Shown here one piece after another: positions 7,221 through 14,443 of a stretch of DNA of 59,466 nucleotides (position 1 is its first letter; each line of letters starts with the position of its first letter). A program made the translations under genes and the position numbers. Location of the stretch: the NCBI GenBank assembly GCA_027859085.1, contig JAQIBJ010000021.1:1-59466 (forward strand), read 5' to 3'. The notes beneath the pieces are model-generated. The model made no database searches. It saw nothing but the letters and a program-made list of their open reading frames with translations, and was not told where the DNA came from. This stretch comes from Mycoplasmatota bacterium. Lineage in GTDB: Bacteria; Bacillota_I; Bacilli_A; Izemoplasmatales; Hujiaoplasmataceae.

Positions 7221-8141
7221 CTAGTTTTTTTCAATAACTCTCAGTTTTGCGCTACGTGATTTGTTATTATCTTCTAATTCTGTATCCTTAGCTGTAATAA
7301 CTTTTCTATTGATTAATTTAATTGAAGGTTTTTCAGTCGGGATGATTGCTAAACCTTTAGGTATATCAATTACAGATAACTTTCTAAACAAATTTTTACA
7401 TATTCTATCTTCTAATGAATGAAAGGTAATAACGGCTAATCTACCGCCTGGTTTTAATACTTCTATTGCATTAGACAAAGACTCTTCCAATATATGTAAT
7501 TCGTTATTTACTGCAATTCTTAATGCTTGAAATACTTTTTTTGCAGGATGTCCTTTTTTATGTAAAATCTTTTGAGGTAATGCACCTTTAATAACATCTA
7601 CTAAATCAAAAGTAGTCATAATGGGATTTTCTTCTCTTTTTAATATTATGTTCTTTGCAATAATTCTGGCGAATTTTTCTTCACCATATTCAAAAAATAT
7701 TTGAACCAATTGATCGAAAGAATAATGATTAACAATGTATTCAGCAGTCAAATCTTGAGATTGATTCATTCTCATATCAAGTTTATGATCAAATCTATAA
7801 GAAAAACCTCTTTCAGGTAAATCAAACTGAAAAGACGAAACACCTAAATCAAAAACAATACCATCTACTTGTTCTATATCAAGATCTTCTAATCTATACT
7901 TTGCGTTGATAAAATTATCATTTATAGCAAAAAAATTAGAATACTTAGATAACCTTGCTGTTGCTTGCTGAATGGCGTATTCATCTTGATCAAAGCCTAT
8001 TAACTCACCTTCAGTTAAACGCTCTAAGATTGCTTCTGAGTGACCGCCACCGCCCAAAGTCATATCTACATAGATTCCAGATGGATTAATATTCAAATTT
8101 TCTATAGTTTCTTTTAATAAAACAGGAATGTGCTTTTCCAT
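7221..8141 (-). CDS. rsmH: 16S rRNA (cytosine-1402 N4) methyltransferase
   Basis: SAM-dependent methylation of C1402 in the ribosomal P site. The N-terminus HIPVLLKETIENL, the SAM-binding motif DMTLGGGGHSEAIL near residue 26, GVSSFQFDLPERGFS (split at its Asp) and the C-terminal ITFHSLEDRICKN are all present; length 306 aa is normal. SD GTAGGTGG is upstream. In walled Firmicutes rsmH follows mraZ and precedes ftsL and the peptidoglycan genes. Here it lies between rpmF and a tRNA with no cell-wall gene around it, which supports a wall-less organism. Confidence 0.97.
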   Translation of the reverse strand: MEKHIPVLLKETIENLNINPSGIYVDMTLGGGGHSEAILERLTEGELIGFDQDEYAIQQATARLSKYSNFFAINDNFINAKYRLEDLDIEQVDGIVFDLGVSSFQFDLPERGFSYRFDHKLDMRMNQSQDLTAEYIVNHYSFDQLVQIFFEYGEEKFARIIAKNIILKREENPIMTTFDLVDVIKGALPQKILHKKGHPAKKVFQALRIAVNNELHILEESLSNAIEVLKPGGRLAVITFHSLEDRICKNLFRKLSVIDIPKGLAIIPTEKPSIKLINRKVITAKDTELEDNNKSRSAKLRVIEKN

Positions 8142-8176
8142 ATTACCACCTACAATATTATATCACAATTTGGGTA

Positions 8177-8202
8177 AAAGAAAAACGTTGAAATATCAAC
8201 GT
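8177..8202 (-). terminator. terminator of yceD-rpmF
   Basis: A 7-bp stem (ACGTTGA / TCAACGT, 8185-8202) is followed by a U-rich run on the minus strand. Confidence 0.75.
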
Positions 8203-8211
8203 CTCTTTCTT

Positions 8212-8409
8212 TTATTCAGCTTCTACTTCTTCAACTGTTTGAGAAATTACTTCTTTACCTTTGTAATGTCCACAAGCTTTACATACTTGATGTGATAATG
8301 TTACTTCGCCGCAGTTTGGACAAACTGTCATTGCTGGAGCATGTAATTTAAAATGTGTTCTTCTTTTTCTTTTTCTTGCTTTACTAATTTTTCTTTTTGG
8401 AACAGCCAT
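8212..8409 (-). CDS. rpmF: ribosomal protein bL32
   Basis: Large-subunit protein of 65 aa. The N-terminus [17 protein letters not shown] is diagnostic. It is the zinc-binding form, with CPNC and CKAC pairs at residues 31-34 and 44-47. The C-terminus is extended by an acidic tail (VEEVEAE). SD AAGGAGG. It lies 12 nt after yceD, the usual Firmicutes pair. Confidence 0.98.
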   Translation of the reverse strand: MAVPKRKISKARKRKRRTHFKLHAPAMTVCPNCGEVTLSHQVCKACGHYKGKEVISQTVEEVEAE

Positions 8410-8421
8410 ATCGATACCTCC

Positions 8422-8892
8422 TTATTCTTTCAACTCTGCAAAAGGACTGTTTTCTACAATCTCTTCTTCATCTAGTTCTTCTATTTCTTCTTCGTAATTC
8501 TCGCAAGCATTTTGACTAATCACTTTCATTGGTTTCTCAGTAATGATCTCTGAAAAAATAAAAGGTTTTAAATCAATAGTGATACTGTCTAAAAGATGAA
8601 TATCATCATCTTCATTTGTTTCAGAAAAATATATATCCGAATGAAAATCAAGTGGAACCAACACTTCTTTTAAAGTAATCGAACAAAGCATCTTAAGCGT
8701 GGTTTTAATATGTAAGTAAAAAGCAAAAACATCTTCTTCTTTTATATATTCAAAATATCCTGAAACAGAGGTTGGTAGAATGTCTACCACATCATTAAAG
8801 TCTTCGGTTAAATAAGATCTTAAATCAAATGTATCATCAATCTCATTATTACTGTGGACTTTTTTCATTAATTCATGAATTGTCCATTTCAA
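8422..8892 (-). CDS. yceD: YceD/DUF177 family protein (23S rRNA accumulation)
   Basis: DUF177 proteins are needed for normal 23S rRNA levels and are almost always encoded just before rpmF, as here. The protein is acidic with an acidic C-terminus (EEEIEELDEEEIVE), and has the central C-(S/T)-(I/L)-T-L-(K/E)-(E/P)-V segment near residue 88 (written CSITLKEVLVPL). A GTG at 8901 is possible, but GAGG sits 8 nt before the TTG at 8892, giving the family-like start MKWTIHEL; I use 8892 (156 aa). Confidence 0.85.
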   Translation of the reverse strand: MKWTIHELMKKVHSNNEIDDTFDLRSYLTEDFNDVVDILPTSVSGYFEYIKEEDVFAFYLHIKTTLKMLCSITLKEVLVPLDFHSDIYFSETNEDDDIHLLDSITIDLKPFIFSEIITEKPMKVISQNACENYEEEIEELDEEEIVENSPFAELKE

Positions 8893-9051
8893 TTTAATCA
8901 CCTCATCACAGCATTACAATTATACTTTTTTTCTCGATTATTGTCAAGAAAAACATCTAAGAATTAAGACTCAAATTATAATCACTTTGTTTTTATAATT
9001 GTCTCGTTTGCGTTATAATAGATTTGAATAAAACAAGAAAGTAGGTATGTC

Positions 9052-10023
9052 ATGAAACTAGAAAATATCAAAGAAAAATTACTTGGTGTTATTGATCCAA
9101 GTTCTAACCAAACGCTTGGTGAAACAGATTCTATTAAACACGTAGGCATCGATGATAATAATGCGGTTGTACTCGTAATTGAAGTTGCTGAAAAAGACAC
9201 AGATACTACCAAAAATATCCAAAGAGATATTGCTAAAATCATTAAATTAGATTTAGGTTTTAGTGGTGTTAAAATTGAATTTCAAAAAAGAAAAACTAGA
9301 AACAAGAACGCTAAAACACTACTTATAGCCTCTGGTAAGGGTGGCGTTGGTAAATCAACCGTTACCGCTAACCTTGCTTATGCTTTAAAACGTATGGGGA
9401 AAAAAGTGGCGATTATTGACGCCGATATTTATGGAGCCAATATGCCAAAAATATTAGATGGTGTTGGTCATCAACTACTTGGTGATGCCAACAACAAGGT
9501 ATTCCCTTTTGAAAAAGATGGCATCCAAATGGTTTCTACAGAATATCTTGTAGAGAAAAATCGAGCATTAATGCTTAGAGGTCCTATGTTAGGAAAAATA
9601 TTAAAAATATTTTTTGAAGACACTTTATGGGATGAAGACATTGATTATTTCCTAGTTGACTTACCACCTGGAACCGGAGACGTCATGATGGACTTAAAAA
9701 CCTTTTCAGAAGACTCTAAAATGGTTCTTGTGACAACACCTCAAGAAAGTGCAGCGCATATTGCTATTAAAGCTGGTTATGCCGCTAAAGATTTATCAAT
9801 AGATTTATTAGGGGTCGTCGAGAACATGTCGTACTATGAAGTTAATGGTGAAGATCATTATATCTTCGGTCAAGGCGGCGGTCAAAAAGTTGCGGATGAA
9901 TTATTGGTAGAACTACTAGAAAAACTACCAATTGTTCCAACAGACAATCCGATTTATAAAGAATCTGATGTCGCTGGGATGATATACTTAAATCTCGCAA
10001 GAAAGTTAATGAAAATATTTTAA
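9052..10023 (+). CDS. mrp: Mrp/SalA-type P-loop ATPase
   Basis: Mrp/NBP35-family ATPase of 323 aa. A short N-terminal DUF59 (MIP18-like) domain spans residues 1-80. The deviant Walker A SGKGGVGKST is near residue 98, DADIYGANMP near 122, and VDLPPGTGD near 203. Mrp proteins that carry Fe-S clusters have a CPxC pair after ENMSY; here the stretch is ENMSYYEVNGEDHYIFG with no cysteine. From memory, Bacillus SalA also lacks that pair, so an ATPase or regulatory role is more likely than Fe-S carriage. The gene is monocistronic, divergent from yceD, and ends in a bidirectional terminator that contains its stop codon. Confidence 0.9.
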   Translation: MKLENIKEKLLGVIDPSSNQTLGETDSIKHVGIDDNNAVVLVIEVAEKDTDTTKNIQRDIAKIIKLDLGFSGVKIEFQKRKTRNKNAKTLLIASGKGGVGKSTVTANLAYALKRMGKKVAIIDADIYGANMPKILDGVGHQLLGDANNKVFPFEKDGIQMVSTEYLVEKNRALMLRGPMLGKILKIFFEDTLWDEDIDYFLVDLPPGTGDVMMDLKTFSEDSKMVLVTTPQESAAHIAIKAGYAAKDLSIDLLGVVENMSYYEVNGEDHYIFGQGGGQKVADELLVELLEKLPIVPTDNPIYKESDVAGMIYLNLARKLMKIF

Positions 10024-10048
10024 AAAGGCTAATATTAGCCTTTTTTTT
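10022..10048. terminator. bidirectional terminator between mrp and the XRE-TPR regulator gene
   Basis: A 12-bp stem (AAAAAGGCTAAT / ATTAGCCTTTTT) followed by T on the plus side, with the A-run serving as U-run on the minus side. Confidence 0.9.
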
Positions 10049-11291
10049 AATCTTCTGATTGAATTGATTTTATTTCTGCTTGTAATTTTTCTTTGTATGA
10101 TAAAGCATCTTTATATCTGTTTTTATTTTTAAGAGTATCTACAACCTTATCGCATATTTGATTCATAAAGAATATATTTTCCTTTTCTTTTGCAATTTTA
10201 AAACAAGGATTAACCAAGTACTCCTTGTAAAAAGAGCCATTATTCTTTTTTTCTAAATTTAATAAATTATTATAATCAATTTTTGATCCAATTTTATAGT
10301 GTAATTCAGACATTTCTTTTTGATATTCCTTGAATAATACTTTGTTTTTGTTTTTCATTGCTTGTTTTGAACACAAATATAAACCAATTAAATAATATTC
10401 ACTCTCTTTATTCTTCATTAATCTAGTATATTTTTCTGGTTTAGAGGTATTGAATGCCCTGACTAACAAAAATTCATCCACTAAATCTTCATCAATATCT
10501 TCTGTAAAATCATCCATATAATCAATGTTTTGACCCTCTTTATTATATTCTCTAAATAATGCTTTCCAAACCATGACTTCTTTTAAATATTTACTATTGT
10601 ATGTATTTATTAATTGTGGAACAAGTTGATTGAAAACTTCTTCCGCTTTAACAAGCATATGACTTTTTCCGCAAACTATATATTTAGAATAAGTATATAA
10701 ATTGATTAGTTCCGGGTATTCCAAATGTAATATATACATTGCATTTATTAAATATTTTGCCAATCTAATATTATTTAATTTTATATTTAACACTGATGAA
10801 AAACATAAAAATATTGAAAACGCTAAATCATCCATAGATTTTAAGTAATCAACCAATTGATTACTAATTTTTTCTGCTTGTTGGTATTCTTTTTTTAATA
10901 TATGATAACCCAATCTAATGATTTCTATCACAACATGAAAATGATAACCTTCAACTTTATCTACCAATTTTTTATAGTTATTGATATCTCTGCGGTAAAA
11001 ATATGTAATAATTTTTTCTAAATAATGAACTAAGGTTTCAGGTTTACCAAATTCACTCTTTGGAATATTTAGTTTCTCCATAATGTGAAATAGTTGTTCC
11101 TCACCTATAATCACTTGGCTATTCTCAGCTTTTGATACATAAGTATCAGAACAAATTGCCCTCGCCACAAACTCCTGAGTATAATTCAACTCTAACCTTC
11201 TTTTTTTTATCATCTGTCCATAGACCATATAATAAAATTCGAACTTCTTTTCTTTTCTTTTTCTCAAATTAATATAAACTTTTCTTTTCAT
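10047..11291 (-). CDS. XRE-family regulator with C-terminal TPR-like repeats (RRNPP/Rgg-like)
   Basis: A 414-aa cytoplasmic protein. The helix-turn-helix (GQMIKKRRLELNYTQEFVAR, then a recognition helix with YVSKAEN) occupies about residues 25-80, preceded by a basic N-terminal stretch rich in Lys and Arg. The rest is all-helical with repeated paired helices, as in Rgg/PlcR-type regulators that respond to small peptides. The family fold is inferred from layout; no cognate peptide gene is obvious beside it. AAAGGAG lies 8 nt before the ATG. An 11-bp inverted repeat covers both its -10 and its RBS, suggesting self-control. The gene is very AT-rich, with many AAA and TTT codons. Confidence 0.8.
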   Translation of the reverse strand: MKRKVYINLRKRKEKKFEFYYMVYGQMIKKRRLELNYTQEFVARAICSDTYVSKAENSQVIIGEEQLFHIMEKLNIPKSEFGKPETLVHYLEKIITYFYRRDINNYKKLVDKVEGYHFHVVIEIIRLGYHILKKEYQQAEKISNQLVDYLKSMDDLAFSIFLCFSSVLNIKLNNIRLAKYLINAMYILHLEYPELINLYTYSKYIVCGKSHMLVKAEEVFNQLVPQLINTYNSKYLKEVMVWKALFREYNKEGQNIDYMDDFTEDIDEDLVDEFLLVRAFNTSKPEKYTRLMKNKESEYYLIGLYLCSKQAMKNKNKVLFKEYQKEMSELHYKIGSKIDYNNLLNLEKKNNGSFYKEYLVNPCFKIAKEKENIFFMNQICDKVVDTLKNKNRYKDALSYKEKLQAEIKSIQSED

Positions 11292-11331
11292 ATAATTCTC
11301 CTTTCAATTTTTTGCACATAGAGAATTATAT
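11290..11331 (-). promoter_or_regulatory. inverted repeat spanning -10 and RBS of the XRE-TPR gene (candidate operator)
   Basis: ATATAATTCTC (11290-11300) and its exact complement (11321-11331) have centres 31 bp apart, about three helical turns. On the minus strand the promoter-side copy contains the -10 and the other contains the end of GGAG and the start-codon bases. Dimer binding, or an RNA hairpin hiding the RBS, are both possible. Confidence 0.55.
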
Positions 11332-11354
11332 ATTAAAATTGGGCTTAATTGCAA
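11325..11354 (-). promoter_or_regulatory. promoter of the XRE-TPR regulator gene
   Basis: Minus-strand -35 TTGCAA (11349-11354), 18-bp spacer, -10 TATAAT (11325-11330). Confidence 0.65.
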
Positions 11355-11416
11355 TAAATAACTTGAAACTTTTTTGCTTTTTCTCAACCAATTGGTATTT
11401 AAGCGCTGAATTAAGA

Positions 11417-11444
11417 CAAAAAAAACCAATGATTAAATCATTGG
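11417..11444 (-). terminator. terminator of dnaD-nth operon
   Basis: CCAATGAT / ATCATTGG stem (11426-11444) overlaps the nth stop codon; eight U follow on the minus strand. Confidence 0.85.
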
Positions 11445-12065
11445 CATTTTACAAATTTTTAACAAAGGACACTCTTTACACTTGGGATTTCTTGCTTTAC
11501 AAAAATATCTTCCAAAGTGAATAAACTTATGATGTAAAGTGATCCACTGATCTTTATCATAGATTTTCATTAATTTTTTTTCAACTTGAACAGGCGAATC
11601 TTTAATTTTAGCAAGTCCAAGACGAATGGAAACCCTTGAAACATGTGTATCAACAGCAATTCTAGGTATCTCATGATATTCTGCTAAAAATACATTTGCG
11701 GTTTTTCTGCCAACACCTGGCAAATCTTCTAGTTCTTTTTGTGTATCCGGTACTTCACCATCATATTTTTCTAATATCTTTATGGCTAAATTTTTTAGAT
11801 TTTTCGCTTTATTCCTATACAAGCCTATTGTTTTTATATAAGATTCAAGAACTGAAAACTCAGCAGTTGCGTAGTCTTCTATATTTTTAAAATCAGAGAA
11901 TAATTTTTTAGTGATTTTATTGACTGCTTTATCAGTTGTCTGGGCGCTTAACATAATCGCAATTAGTAGTTCGTGTTTTTGTTGAAAATGAAGTTCTATT
12001 GTTGCATAAGGAAACATCTTAGTGATTTCTTTTAAAATGAATTTAGATTCTTCTTTTTTTATCAT
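11433..12065 (-). CDS. nth: endonuclease III
   Basis: Base-excision DNA glycosylase/AP lyase of 210 aa. The helix-hairpin-helix LPGVGRKTANV with the catalytic Lys is near residue 113, VDTHVSR with the catalytic Asp near 137, and the 4Fe-4S loop C-x6-C-x2-C-x5-C at the C-terminus. Its ATG overlaps the dnaD stop by 4 nt, the standard Firmicutes dnaD-nth pair. The terminator hairpin includes the stop codon. Confidence 0.97.
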   Translation of the reverse strand: MIKKEESKFILKEITKMFPYATIELHFQQKHELLIAIMLSAQTTDKAVNKITKKLFSDFKNIEDYATAEFSVLESYIKTIGLYRNKAKNLKNLAIKILEKYDGEVPDTQKELEDLPGVGRKTANVFLAEYHEIPRIAVDTHVSRVSIRLGLAKIKDSPVQVEKKLMKIYDKDQWITLHHKFIHFGRYFCKARNPKCKECPLLKICKMPMI

Positions 12066-12712
12066 GATTCTAAAAATTCCTTAAGAATATCTGATTTCTT
12101 ACGATTGGTTTTACTAACTTTATTATCTTTATTTTGTTTTTTCTTTAGTAGTATCCCATCAATGTAACTAATACTAGTTTTTCCTGACTTCACAGCTTCA
12201 ATAATCGCATCTTTAATGGTTAACTTATCATATTTATATTCTTTCATCCACTTAATAATGACTTCGATTTCCATAGGTTTTAACTGTCTTTGAAGTTGAG
12301 TTTCAAGAATTTCTGCTATTTCATTTTCATCAGTTTCTGTTGTGTTTTTAGTTTTAACGATGTCTTTTTCAATTTCTGATTTATAATATTCGACAATTTT
12401 ATTAATTGTTTGATCCAAAGAAAAACTTTCTGTTGTTTTACCACCTTTATTTTCTCTTATTTCGAAAGAAAGATAATCTCTTTGCATCATACTATCTAAA
12501 AGTTCAGTGGCTTCATTTTCTGAAACTGATAAGTTTTTGATTAATTCCGTGGGATTAATTTGTGTTTCACCTTTCATTTTCAATGAATATAATTCCATAA
12601 TGAAAAATGCCTCAATTTCTTTAAGACCAATCTGTCTATATGTATTTTTTAAAAGCTTATCGAAATCCAGTAATTTCTTTTCCATGAGTTTTTTTATTAA
12701 TAATAATTCCAT
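12062..12712 (-). CDS. dnaD: DNA replication protein DnaD
   Basis: Primosomal protein that helps load the replicative helicase with DnaB and DnaI, both encoded further along (40.6-42.8 kb). The 216-aa protein has an N-terminal winged-helix (DDBH1) domain to about residue 100 and a C-terminal DDBH2 domain with the SYIDGILLK motif near residue 184, followed by a basic tail. SD AAGGA lies 7 nt before ATG. Lies 3 nt after rnc and overlaps nth. Confidence 0.93.
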   Translation of the reverse strand: MELLLIKKLMEKKLLDFDKLLKNTYRQIGLKEIEAFFIMELYSLKMKGETQINPTELIKNLSVSENEATELLDSMMQRDYLSFEIRENKGGKTTESFSLDQTINKIVEYYKSEIEKDIVKTKNTTETDENEIAEILETQLQRQLKPMEIEVIIKWMKEYKYDKLTIKDAIIEAVKSGKTSISYIDGILLKKKQNKDNKVSKTNRKKSDILKEFLES

Positions 12713-12715
12713 ATT

Positions 12716-13423
12716 TTATTCCTTCTCGTTATCTGCGAGTTTTTTTAATGCTGAAAAAGCAGCTTTCTGTTCTGCTTCTTTTTTTGTTTTACCCTTGCCT
12801 TGCCCCATGACAATTGTCTCGTCCATGTATACTCTTGAAACAAATAACCGATTATGTGCCGGACCTGTTTCAGATACAATATCATATCTTAAAGTTCTTT
12901 TGTCAGATTGCACTAACTCCTGTAATTTACTTTTAAAATCTGCATCTTCTTTATCTAAATCAGCCTTTACGTGAGGAAAGACAACTTTTTTAAATACCTT
13001 ATATGTTTCCTCTATATCTTTATCAATGTAAATAGCGCCAATAAAGGCTTCGAAAGCATCTGCTAAAATACCAGGTTTCGTTCTCCCCATAGATAATTCT
13101 TCGCCTTTTCCAAATAATAAATAGTCACCTAAATTGAAACTTTTAGCATAATCTACGAGTGCATCTTCACAAACTTCTTGTGCTCTTTTTTTGGTCAATA
13201 TACCTTCTGCTTCAGGGATATGCTCATATAGATATTTACCTACAACCAAGTCTAGAACAGCATCACCAACAAATTCTAATCTCTCATTGCTTAATGTGTT
13301 ATTTTCATTTGCATAAGATGAATGTGTCATGGCACGAACCAATAAGCCTTTGTTATTAAAGGAAAGATTAAAAAGCTTTTCTAACCCGCTTAAATCTTTA
13401 CTCAATCTCCCCACCACTTTCAC
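12716..13423 (-). CDS. rnc: ribonuclease III
   Basis: Cleaves double-stranded RNA in rRNA and mRNA processing. The catalytic domain signature NERLEFVGDAVLDL is near residue 46 and the dsRNA-binding domain (LQELVQSDKRTLRYDI ... GKGKTKKEAEQKAA) fills the C-terminus; 235 aa is normal. The GTG at 13423 lies 26 nt inside plsX and has no good SD. A TTG at 13405 sits next to a GGGGAG. The exact start is uncertain. The usual acpP between plsX and rnc is missing. Confidence 0.95.
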   Translation of the reverse strand: MKVVGRLSKDLSGLEKLFNLSFNNKGLLVRAMTHSSYANENNTLSNERLEFVGDAVLDLVVGKYLYEHIPEAEGILTKKRAQEVCEDALVDYAKSFNLGDYLLFGKGEELSMGRTKPGILADAFEAFIGAIYIDKDIEETYKVFKKVVFPHVKADLDKEDADFKSKLQELVQSDKRTLRYDIVSETGPAHNRLFVSRVYMDETIVMGQGKGKTKKEAEQKAAFSALKKLADNEKE

Positions 13424-14408
13424 TTTTTATATAATTTTCAACTGTTTCAAACACTTGATTTCTTACAATGTTTGCCGCTTGACGAATACCATTATAGAAA
13501 CCATAAGATTTAGATGCCCCTTGTGCTTTTATCACTGGTTTTTGTAAACCATAAATCACTGCACCACCTATTTCTTCGGCCGACAATTGTTTTTTAAAGT
13601 TTTTTAAATTTTTTCTTGCCAAAAGACCAGCTAATTTCCCTGAAAAAGAACTCATAAGATTTTCTTTTAATAATTTTCCCATTGATTTAGCGGTTCCTTC
13701 AATGGTTTTCATCACAATATTTGCAGTGAAACCATCACTAATCAAGATATCACAATCTGGTTCAAGAATTGTTTTAGGTTCAATATTACCTGCAAATTCA
13801 AATAAATCAGTTTGTGAAAATAATTCAAAAACCTCTTGATCTAATTCTCTACCTTTACCTTTTTCAGTTCCAATATTAATCAGTCCTACTCTTGGATTTT
13901 CAATATCTAGGATTTTTTCTGCATATATTTTCGCAAAATATGCTTGTTGAAGCATATGTTCCGGACGAATTTGTAAATTTGCCCCTGTATCAAGCAAAAT
14001 CGATTTTTTGTGGGTTACTGTTGGGATTACTGGAGCAATTGCTGTTCTCTTGAATCCCTTCATTCTTTTTATAATTAGATGTGCCCCTGCAATTAGCGCT
14101 TGTGTCGCACCACTTGATACAATCGCATCCGTTTCTCCTTCAGACACACTATTCAAAGCCATAACCATTGAAGCGTCTTTATGTCTTCTAATCGCTCCAA
14201 TAGGATTTTTTTCATCCATTGGGATCACAAAATCTGATTGGACAATTTTGATGCGTTCTTCATTCGTCAAATACTTTCTAATTGTTTCTTCATCTCCAAA
14301 TAAAGTTAACTCTATGTCTTTAATTTCTTTTACTGCTAGCATTGAGCCTAAAACTTGCTCTTTTGGAGCATAATCTCCACCCATAGCATCAATTGCAATT
14401 TTTATCAT
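13398..14408 (-). CDS. plsX: phosphate acyltransferase PlsX
   Basis: Makes acyl-phosphate for PlsY in phosphatidic acid synthesis; it can convert acyl-ACP or use acyl-phosphate supplied by the FakA/FakB kinase, whose FakA subunit is encoded about 2 kb upstream. The N-terminus IAIDAMGGDYAP and the segment DTGANLQIRPEHM are diagnostic. I choose the ATG at 14408, with GGAG 9 nt upstream, over the GTG at 14414, which lies too close to the SD. Its end overlaps rnc. No fapR, fab or acpP genes are linked, so fatty acids may be salvaged. Confidence 0.96.
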   Translation of the reverse strand: MIKIAIDAMGGDYAPKEQVLGSMLAVKEIKDIELTLFGDEETIRKYLTNEERIKIVQSDFVIPMDEKNPIGAIRRHKDASMVMALNSVSEGETDAIVSSGATQALIAGAHLIIKRMKGFKRTAIAPVIPTVTHKKSILLDTGANLQIRPEHMLQQAYFAKIYAEKILDIENPRVGLINIGTEKGKGRELDQEVFELFSQTDLFEFAGNIEPKTILEPDCDILISDGFTANIVMKTIEGTAKSMGKLLKENLMSSFSGKLAGLLARKNLKNFKKQLSAEEIGGAVIYGLQKPVIKAQGASKSYGFYNGIRQAANIVRNQVFETVENYIKSESGGEIE

Positions 14409-14443
14409 CTTCACTCACTCCTCTATAAAAAGTATATCATAAT

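Noticed and set aside
11312-11524. 70-codon plus-strand frame beside the XRE-TPR gene as a pheromone precursor
   Set aside because: No RBS, overlaps nth and its terminator in antisense, and lacks a signal-peptide-like start.
12507-12974. 155-codon plus-strand frame
   Set aside because: Entirely antisense to dnaD and rnc, both clearly real genes.
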